Source: Megascapheus bottae
Lineage: Eukaryota; Chordata; Mammalia; Rodentia; Geomyidae
Length of the DNA: 64,000 nucleotides
Assembly (NCBI GenBank): GCA_024803745.1
Contig: JANJXV010000017.1
Coordinates: 765,001-829,000, forward strand
Direction of reading: 5' to 3'
This document shows positions 56,005-64,000 of this stretch, piece after piece. The notes beneath the pieces are model-generated. The model worked only from the letters and a program-made list of their open reading frames with translations, made no database searches and was not told the DNA's origin. Position 1 is the stretch's first letter; every line of letters begins with the position of its first letter. The translations under genes and the position numbers were made by a program.

Positions 56005-57215
56005 ATTATATTGTTATTACTTTTCAGTGAACCTGTTTAAATATTAATTGTCCTCTACTCAGTTTTGATACATTAATATTATATAAGAATCCATACATTT
56101 CTGCCAAATTTTCCTGTTTGTTGGTTTAAAGGTTTGCAAAGAATTCCCTTATAATATTCTTACTTTTACTCATATTTGTTGTGATGTTCCCTTTTTCATT
56201 CATTCATGACTTTATTTCTCTCCCTTCTCTCTCTCTACTTCCCCCCTCCACCCCCTCCCCCGCTTTTTCTCTCTATGGTCAGGTCTACTAAAGGTTTATC
56301 AATTCTGTTAATCTTTTCAAAGAACTGACTTTTTGATTTGTTGCTTTTATGCTTCCTTTTTTTAGCCTGTAATTCATGTATATCTCATATATCTCATCTA
56401 AACTATATTATTTCTTACTGTCCACTGGCTTTGGATTTGCTTTGTTCCTGTTTTTGTTTTTGTGGCTCATGGGGCTTGAACTCTGGACATGGGAGATGTC
56501 CATGAACTCTTTAGCTCAAGGCTACTGGCCCTACCCCTTGAGCCACAGCCCCCCTTCCCTTCTCTAGTGAATAATTGGAGATAAGAGTCTCATGGTCTTT
56601 AGTGCCCGGGCTGGCTTTCAACCGCAATCCTCAAATCTGATCCTCCTGGGTAGCTAAGATTACAGGCTTTAGCAACCAAGCCCTGGTTTGTTCTTGTTTT
56701 CCTAAGATCTAGATATGGTACTTTAGAGAATTAATTGGAGATTTACATTATCTGTTGATATAGGCACTAATAATTATAACTTTTTCTTAGTATTAATTTA
56801 GTTGTGTCCCAAATCTTCCAACACATTTTATGTTTATTTACATTGCATTCCAGGAACTTTTGAATTTCCCTTCTTATCTCCTCAATGACCTACTTACCAT
56901 TCAGCAATTCATTGTTCTATTTCCATGAGTATTTTCTGTGGTATTCTTGCTGTTAACCTTTTAATTTTATTTTGTTACAATCTGATAACATACAGGAAGT
57001 AATTTATATTGTTTAAATTCGCTGAAATATGCCTTAGGACCCAGGATATCGTCTATTTTGGAGAATGTTACATAGGATGCTAAGAAGAATGTGTATTGTG
57101 CTGATGCTGAATGAAGTATTGTAGGTGTTTCTTTGATGACTTTTTTGGCTGGATGATCTATCCATTGATGACAATAGTATGTTGAAGGCTAAGTAATCAT
57201 TGTGTTTTGATTCAT
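56005..57215 (-). mobile_element. L1 ORF2 fragment, antisense
   Basis: 'caattctgttaatcttttca', 'ctgactttttgatttgttgc' and 'ggataggatgctaagaagaa'-like text are the antisense ORF2 endonuclease/RT region. Interrupted by a SINE at 56452-56692. Confidence 0.8.
56452..56692 (-). repeat. B1/ID chimeric SINE in L1
   Basis: 'tgtggctcatggggcttgaa' to 'acaggctttagcaaccaagc'. Confidence 0.8.
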
Positions 57216-57221
57216 GTGTAT

Positions 57222-57458
57222 TTTTTTTGTGTGTGGGTCATGGGGCTTGAACTTTGGGCCGGGGCACTGTCTCTGAGCTCTTCAGCTCAAGGCTACCACC
57301 CACCCCTTGAGCCACAGCCCCACTTCCTGTTTTCTAGTGGTTAATTGGAGATAAGAGTCTCAGGGACTTTTACCTGGGCTGGCTTTGAACTTTGATCCTC
57401 AGATCTCAGCCTCCTGAGTAGCTAGGATTACATGCATGAGCAACCACTCCTGGCCTCA
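57222..57458 (-). repeat. B1/ID chimeric SINE, antisense
   Basis: 'gtgtgggtcatggggcttga' to 'catgagcaaccactcctggc'. Confidence 0.85.
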
Positions 57459-57464
57459 GTATAA

Positions 57465-57900
57465 TTTTTAAATTGCATTTTATTGTCGAGGTGAGGTATA
57501 GAGGAGTTACAGTTACATTCATCAGGTAGTTGGTCCATTACTTCTTGAACATTGATAACCCTTCCCACATTTTTCTTCCACTTTCCCTCTCCCCATCTTT
57601 AAAAAATATCAAGTCTTTGTAAAAGTTAGGTGTTCTAGCATGTGATACATAAGAAAATGGCGGCAGCCATGTGTGCCACTATTTTTGTCCTGTTGTTTTG
57701 ATTTGCATTTCCTGTCCAGCCATTTGAACATTTTGTCCTGTTTCTATCAGTCCTTTTACTTCTGAGGAGAAATCTCAGTTTAGTTGGTTTTCCAATTTAT
57801 TCATTGGACTAGGGATTCTTTGAAGGCTTAGTTTCTTGAGCATTTTCTTTTATTCTGAATGTTAGGCCATCAGGCAACAACATTATCTAATCTGATAATC
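57465..57900 (-). mobile_element. Old L1 fragment, antisense
   Basis: A 3'UTR-like start ('gaggagttacagttacattc') joined to antisense ORF2-like text ('attcattggactagggattc'). Confidence 0.55.
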
Positions 57901-57958
57901 TCTCTGTTGTTATTGGTGAGATTATGTAATCTGATAATCTCTCTGTTGTTATTGGTGA
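57888..57958. repeat. 39-bp tandem duplication
   Basis: TAATCTGATAATCTCTCTGT at 57888 recurs unchanged at 57927, through TTGTTATTGGTGA in both copies. Near-perfect, so recent. Confidence 0.9.
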
Positions 57959-57959
57959 T

Positions 57960-58855
57960 TTTTATAATAATAAGTGAAAGATATTTGATGGCTATGTTGT
58001 TTTTTTTCCAGGTTAATATCAGTTTTATTCTCTCTTTTCTTTCACTGTTATTTATCTTCATCTGTTGCTGCTTTGTTAGGTTAAGCATATTTAATAATTT
58101 TTTTCATTCTTATGTGTTCCTCTATTCTGCTTTTAAGTTTTATTCTCTTCTAGACTCTTGTTTTTTGAACACAAAGAATTCTTCTCTACGTACCATTTCC
58201 TTAACTATCTTCTACCATACAAGCTTGATGGACATGAAGTATTTTAGTTTATTCTTATCTAGGAATATTTTCCTTTCTCTAAAAAAAATGGAATGACAAC
58301 TCTTCCTGATACATTCTTGATTTGCAGTTGCATTTCATAGCTTGAAATATATTGTATATTGATTTTCTAACATGTAGGGCTTTTGCTCAAAGTTTGGTAT
58401 GATTCTTATGTATTTATCTTGTATATGATTTGATACTTTTTTGTGAAATGTTCTGTATCCTTTATTGTCTGCAATAGGCATTTTAGTTATGCTATAACAA
58501 GATGTTATTGTTTGGTTGTGTGTGTGTGTGTGTTTTAGTTGGATTGCCTGCTATACATGTCTATATCTATCATTATTACCAAGTTTGAGAAATGTTATAC
58601 CATTTTATTGCATATGTTTTCTATTGAATATGTTTTCTGCCTTTTTATTGTACCCAGTGAGTTCTTAAGTCTAGTCATATGTTTCTGTTCCAGACCACGT
58701 GATTCATGTTATGCAAATTGTGATAGTTGTTCCTTTTTTCTTTTCCTCCTCCTCTTCCTCCTCCTCCCTTCTTCTTCTTTTGTTATTTTCTAAGTGTTTT
58801 ATTTTACAAGGTTTTGTTTCTATTTTTGATCATCTTTTTTCTGTTTAATTTTGTC
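57960..58855. other. Unassigned T-rich stretch
   Basis: Pyrimidine-rich. A short TG run at 58519-58534 and TTCCTCC-type repeats at 58739-58770. A long open frame exists but is composed of low-complexity F/L/S residues. Confidence 0.4.
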
Positions 58856-58861
58856 TTCTGG

Positions 58862-59326
58862 TGTCGCCGCCTGCTGCAACGACACAACACTTCGGAGGTA
58901 GACTGGGAATGATCACAGACTCAAATAGCTGCAAGCAGAGGTTTTTATTTCTCTCTCCTTTCTTCTCTCTCTGCTTTTCTCCTGCTCTCTCTGCCTTTTT
59001 CCTTCTCTCTGCCTTTCTCCTTTCTCCTTTCTACCTTTCTCCTTTCTCCTCTCTGCCTTTCTCCTTCTGCCTTTTTCCTCTCTTCTCCGGAAATCCTATA
59101 CTATCTATATCCTTAAGCAGCCATTCACAATAAACGTCATCTGCACAAGCAGCAAACGAACCTGGAGGAAATCTAGCAATCATGTTCTATCCACAAGCAC
59201 GGAAGAAACAAACCAACAAATGCAAAGAAACTTCCTGGTCAGCAAGTACTGACTCATTGGCAAGCTGCCAGGTGCCATCTGATAATCTTACTTCCTCAGG
59301 AGGCTGAAAGCAATGGTCTCCAAAAA
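58862..59326 (-). mobile_element. Solo ERV LTR, same family as 41024, expanded pyrimidine tract
   Basis: Minus orientation; it shares TATA, poly(A) and U5 blocks with the 41024 LTR. TCTGG lies on both sides (58857-58861, 59327-59331). A CT-rich tract at about 58942-59092 ('tctctgcctttctcc'-type units) is longer than in the other copy. The TG end has decayed (CCAAAAA in place of CCAACA). It carries the complete U5 end lacking at 41024. Confidence 0.82.
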
Positions 59327-59331
59327 TCTGG

Positions 59332-60060
59332 CACTATACTTTACGGTTTTTATCTGACTTATTGAATTACATTCAATTACATTTCTGTACCAGGGCAGCT
59401 AGATTGAGTTGGAATGGTCCTTTTAAGTAGCAGCATTTTCCACAGGCTAGATTTTTCTGTATGGATTCTTCAAGGTTAAGAGTTTCCTGGCATGAGGAGT
59501 GTTCTTCCACATTTCTTACTAGAAAAAAATAGAATCACAGGAATTTAGTACTTCACTCTTATCAACACAAAGATCATCCAATTCTTCTATGTACAAAAAT
59601 TAGACATTTTGGGGTTGTTTCACTATAGATCACGTAGACATAATAGATATTTAAAGAATAGTTATACTTCAGTTTTACAACTTAAAAATACACATTGTTT
59701 TTAACAACCCATTGGATAGTCTCCAAAAGTAATCATATTCTGTGTCACAAATTGTAAATACACAAATGAAATAATTTCATGTTTTTCTTATCTCATCAGA
59801 TCATAATGGAATAAAACTAGAAAGGAACAATAACAATGTAAGCTACAGAAAATATATAAACATTTAAAGGTTAGATATTCTTTTAAAGTATGAGTAGATC
59901 ACAGAAGAAATTAGGAGAATTTTAAATCTTGCTAGGACCAAATGAAAATGCCGACTATCGAAATCCGTGAGATATAAGAAAGGCAGTCTAAGAGGGAAGT
60001 TCTTACAAACACTGACTTCATTAAAATATCACATTACACCTCTCAAAAGAAGACCAATAA
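59332..60060. other. Mostly unassigned; old L1 in the right part
   Basis: No feature until about 60020, where old L1-like text begins. Confidence 0.4.
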
Positions 60061-60085
60061 ATATATAGGTAAATTTTCAACATTT

Positions 60086-60261
60086 GTTTTTTGCCAGTCC
60101 TGGGACTTGAATTGAGGACATAAGCACTGTCCTTGGGCTCAACCACTTGAGCCACAGCACCATTTCCAGCTTTTTTTCTATGTATATGATCCTGAGGAAT
60201 TGAACCCAGGCCTTTGTGCATGCTAGGCAAGCACTTTACCACTAGGCCAAACTCCCAGCCC
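60086..60261 (-). repeat. IDL SINE copy 1 of a tandem pair
   Basis: 'tttttgccagtcctgggact' to 'ccaaactcccagccc'. Flanked by AATTTTCAACATTT at 60072-60085 and 60262-60275. Diverged more than copy 2. Confidence 0.9.
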
Positions 60262-60275
60262 AATTTTCAACATTT

Positions 60276-60473
60276 TTTTTTTTTTGCCAGTCCTGGGCTT
60301 GGGCTCAGGGCTTGAGCACTGTCCTTGGACTTTCTCAAGGCTAGCACTCTACCACTTAAGCCTCAGCACCACTTCCAGCTTTTTGCTATGTATGTGGGGT
60401 ACCGAGGAATCGAACCCGGGTCTTCGTGCATGCTAGGCAAGCACTCTACCACTAGGCCAAACTCCCGGCCCCC
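60276..60473 (-). repeat. IDL SINE copy 2 of a tandem pair
   Basis: 'gccagtcctgggcttgggct' to 'aaactcccggccccc'. Flanked by AATTTTCAACATTT at 60262-60275 and 60474-60487. Closer to consensus, so younger. Confidence 0.92.
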
Positions 60474-61172
60474 AATTTTCAACATTTTTAACAATGAAGG
60501 AAATGCAAATTCAAACACCTATAATATTTTCTCCCGGTCAGAATGCCAATTAACAAAACAAAAAATATCTAATATTGATTAAAATTTAAGATTAAAAAAC
60601 CCCACATACAAGGATTCAATATTTGTATACCCAATGCTATCGACATGGCATTGGAAATATAAACACAGCTACATAGACATAAAAACTTATGACTCTATAG
60701 ATATAATGTTCTATTTCATAAATTAATATGTATCTATGTTATACAAAACCCTTAGCCTACTTTTGATTATGTTCTAAAAAACTAAGTGCCAGTGATTATA
60801 TATAGAGATTCCCTTCTTGAACACTTCTTTGTTAAACATGTCATTTGAAATAGATGTAAAAATCATTATTAATAAATTCTATTTAAAAAAAAACCCTCAT
60901 TGTGTCAGCTTTTACCTCCAGGTCTTTGATCCATTTGGAGTTAATTCTAGTGCAGGGTGACAAAGAAGGATCCAACTTTAGTTTTCTGCAGGTGCTTAAC
61001 CACTTCTGCCAGCACCAGTTGTTGAAGAGGCTGTCTTTCTTCCATTCTATTTTTTTGGCTCCCTTGTCAAAGATTAGATGGCCATAGGTCTGTGGTTTAA
61101 TATCTGGGTCCTCAGTTCTATTCCATTGGTCTTCAGGCCTGTTCTTGTGCCAATAGCAAGCTGTTTTGATAA

Positions 61173-61703
61173 TTATAGCTCTGTAATAGAGTCTAAAGTT
61201 TGGTATTGAAATTCCTCCGCACTGTTCTTTCTGCTAAGAAGTGTTTTTTCTATACGGGGTCTTTTATTATTCCATAGGAAATTTTGGATTGCGTCTTCTA
61301 TTTCTTTAAAGAATGACATTGGGATATTGATGGGTATTGCGTTGAATTTGTAGATAGCCCTTGGCAAGATTGTCATTTTCACGATGTTGATTCTTCCAAT
61401 CCAGGAGCATGGGAGGTTTTTCCATTTTCTCAGTTCTGCTTTAATTTCCTTTTTCAGGGTTTTAAAGTTTTCATCAAAAAGGTCCTTTACATTCTTAGTT
61501 AAGTTAATTCCTAGGTACTTTATTTTCTTTGAGGCTATTGCAAAAGGAGTTGCTTTCCTGATTGTTGCCTCATTCCTCTCACTGTTGGCATAGAGGAAGT
61601 CAGTTGATTTTTGAGGGTTAATTTTATATCCTGTTACCTTGCCAAAGTTTTGAATCAGCTCAAGGAGCTTGGGAGTGGAGTCTATAGGGTTGTTTAAATA
61701 CAA
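61173..61703 (-). pseudogene. L1 ORF2 fragment in the inverted arm
   Basis: 176 open codons containing [24 protein letters not shown] and [10 protein letters not shown], the ORF2 region after the RT core. Unable to act without the rest of ORF2. Confidence 0.9.
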
Positions 61704-61995
61704 GAAGGAATAGGAGACACACTAGGCCTCCTTGGCACAGGTCGAAACTTTCTCAATAAGGACCAAGAAAAACAACAAATCAGAGAACGGCTGGATAAGT
61801 GGGACTGCATTAAACTTCAGAGCTTCTGTATGGCAAAGGACATAGCTAGTAAATTAATTAGGAAGCCTACAGATGGGAGAAGATCTTCACCAACCATACA
61901 ATGGACAAAGGCCTCATATCTAAAATATATCAACAGCTCAAAAAATTGAATCACTCCAAAACTAATCTCCAAAGTAACAATCATCCCATTAAAAG

Positions 61996-62556
61996 ATGGG
62001 CCAAAGACTTAAAAAGAGAGTATTCTCTGAAGAAGAAACAAAAATGGCCTATATACACATAAAGAAATGCTCGACATCTCTGGTCATAAAAGAAATGCAA
62101 ATCAAAACAACTCTAAGATTCCACCTCACTCCAGTTAGAATGGCTAGGATCAAGAAAACTAATAACAAAAGATGCTGGAGGGAATGTGGCCAGGAAGGAG
62201 CACTATTACATTGTTGGTGGGAGTGCAAACTGGTTCAACCACTATGGAAAGCAGTATGGCAGTTCCTCAAAAGACTAAACATAGAACTCCCCCATGAACC
62301 AGCAATTCCACTACTTGGCATTTATCCAATGGTCCAGAAACAAGAACATACTAAATCCAGTAGCACAACGATGTTCGATGCAGCACTATTTACCATAGGG
62401 AAGATATGGAACCAACCTAGATGTCCCTCAGTTGATGAGTGGATCAACAAGATGTGGTATTTATATACAATGGAATTCTATGCTGTTGTCAGAAAGAACG
62501 ACATTGCCCCATTTGTAAGGAAATGGAAAGACTTAGAAAAAAATTATATTAAGTGA
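61996..62556 (+). pseudogene. L1 ORF2 C-terminal fragment in the sense arm
   Basis: Open through [36 protein letters not shown] and MWYLYTMEFYAVVRKNDIAP to a stop. It contains the cysteine-rich end of ORF2. Upstream codons back to about 61720 are interrupted by stops. Confidence 0.92.
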
Positions 62557-63044
62557 AGTAATCCAGTCTCAAAGGGACATAGGCTCAATGGTTTCCCTCA
62601 TTTGTCATAATCAGTAGAAACCTTGGGCTCTCCTAGCAGAGATTTACAATAGAACAAAATCTAGAGTCATTAGGCCAAATAGTATGACACTAAATGTGAG
62701 GACCTCCAGGATAAGGAAATAAAAGCCATGTAATGAATGACTGTTGTCCTTAAGGTACTATGTTTTCTCTCATCTCTTTTGCCATACCTTGGTTATCTCA
62801 TATTGTTACAATTTTCCCCCTTGTTATGTGATATATTTTATATGTGCTTACTTGGTTATTTGAAATTGGATAGGGAAGAGGGGAATCAAGATAAGTGGGG
62901 GGAGGGTGGGATGAAAATGGTGACCATGTCATGAGAAAGGGTATCAATGTTTGTGAAGTTATGCACCTTCTATCTGGTGAATATAATGTAACCCTTCTAT
63001 TAATCACAATAAAAATTATATAAAAAACCCTCATAAGTTATTGC

Positions 63045-63300
63045 TGTGGATTTGAAATAGTCCAGCCACTATGGAAATAGTTTGGAGTTCCTGTCAAAAA
63101 TCTATAACCAAAACTACAATGTGGTCTTGCCATTCCACTCGTCAGCATAGATTCAAAGGATCGGTATCGATAAGGCAGCATCAATAGGTATGCTTCATAG
63201 CCATGTTTATAGCAGCATTATTCATAAGGTCCAACTTATGGAATTAATCTAGCTGTCCATCCAGCACTGAATGAATGAAGAAAATTTGTCAGTGTACAGG
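63045..63300 (+). mobile_element. Older L1 ORF2 fragment
   Basis: 'agtccagccactatggaaat' and 'ccatgtttatagcagcatta' match the QPLWK..LFIAAL region with heavy decay. It was split by the twin-primed L1. Confidence 0.6.
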
Positions 63301-63304
63301 GAAA

Positions 63305-64000
63305 TATTGTTCTTGATTTTAAATATGGGAAGCTGATATGAACAATTCTTTTTATATATGCTAATTTTCATAATACAAAGTTGAGTCTGTTTATTTGAAA
63401 GTTCAAAAGGTATTGTGGAAAGGAGGGAGAAAGTATGAAAAATGCAATCATAGTATTCATCATATGCTGTGGAAAATGCATTATGCAACTTGTGGGCTGA
63501 AACAAGAGGGGAAACTGAAGGTAGGAATGACATATGGTAACCTCTCTGCAGAACACCTTAAAAACAAACAAAAAAAATACATTTAAAAAAAAGCTTCAGA
63601 AAATTTTGAATTAATATATAAAAGGTTAAACTGCATAAACAAGAACCGTGATTGATTTATTTGTTTTTAGATTATGCTTAAATTGTCACGTGAAATATTT
63701 TACTAAATTCCCTGGCATCTTGGAAGAGAAAAGTCAAAAACTTCCTTAGTATACTCAAGGAACTGTATAGTAGATAAAATTGCACAGTCTCAGATCTACC
63801 TTGTAGTAACTCTTGCTGTAGTACTTAACACAACTTTTACCAGCTTAAACTTTCTGTAACTCCCACCCCACATACAATTTGTGTAATACTATGAATTGTG
63901 TGTACATTAAATAATACCTAATGGGTTTTTGTGTGATAGTAATCCTAATATTAAGAAGGTGAGGTGAGATGATGGAACAATTGAGGCCAGGCTGGGTTGT
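63305..64000. other. Unassigned end of window
   Basis: No exon or repeat recognised, except a possible B1 start at 63985 ('gaggccaggctgggttgt'). Confidence 0.4.

Larger units (their letters stand above)
60020..60600 (+). mobile_element. Old L1 ORF2 fragment hosting two IDLs
   Basis: 'aacaatgaaggaaatgcaaa' and 'tctcccggtcagaatgccaa' encode remnants of the KEMQI..TPVRMA block. It is split by the tandem SINEs and probably resumes at 63045. Confidence 0.6.
60901..63021 (+). mobile_element. Twin-primed (5'-inverted) L1, 2.1 kb
   Basis: Flanked by AAAAAACCCTCAT at 60888-60900 and 63022-63034. 60901 to about 61715 is antisense ORF2; from about 61716 the element is sense: rest of ORF2, stop, 3'UTR, AATAAA and A-tail. 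In L1 order the inverted arm ends [10 protein letters not shown] and the sense arm resumes [19 protein letters not shown], so little or nothing was lost at the inversion. Confidence 0.95.

Noticed and set aside
57859..58296. 145-codon plus-strand frame with apparent membrane segments
   Set aside because: T-rich low complexity over an L1 fragment and a tandem duplication; no start context or homology.

Overview
This is nuclear DNA from a rodent: introns, one CpG island, dense SINEs, decayed L1 and ERV LTRs. The dominant SINEs are an ID-like tRNA-derived dimer and a chimera whose right half matches that dimer and whose left half is B1-like. As far as I remember, this pair is typical of geomyoid rodents (kangaroo rats, pocket mice, pocket gophers). 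The species is an inference; the mammalian nuclear origin is certain.

The gene order matches human chromosome 3p24: CMC1 (+), AZI2 (-), then the start of ZCWPW2 (+). The last coding exon of CMC1 is at 4959-5079. AZI2 (NAP1, the adaptor of the TBK1/IKK-epsilon kinases) is fully contained: seven coding exons from 28126 down to 9122 join without a frame break into 392 codons, with a 5'UTR exon ending at 33416. All its splice sites are GT-AG except the last coding intron, which has a strong GC donor (AAAG|GCAAGT). CMC1 and AZI2 converge; their predicted 3' ends are about 2.4 kb apart.

A CpG island at about 33.1-34.48 kb is a head-to-head promoter for AZI2 and, by synteny, ZCWPW2. It contains ETS motifs, two near-identical ACTACA/TCCC (ZNF143-type) boxes 39 bp apart, an E-box and a perfect CRE. 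I found no ZCWPW2 coding exon in the 29.5 kb to its right, which would be its 5'UTR or first-intron region.

From 40 kb onward the window is mostly mobile DNA. It includes a rearranged ERV (41.0-42.06 kb) and a solo LTR of the same family (58.86-59.33 kb). Two other LTR-like elements (45.86-46.27 and 55.49-55.85 kb) each have a perfect 6-bp target duplication. There is a long decayed antisense L1 (49.8-53.35 kb), and a textbook twin-primed, 5'-inverted L1 at 60901-63021 with a 13-bp target duplication. Two tandem ID-like SINEs at 60.09-60.47 kb share one target duplication that is present three times. I see no bacterial or viral system and no new protein-coding gene. The most interesting points are the AZI2 GC-AG intron, the promoter motif layout, and the mobile-element junctions.
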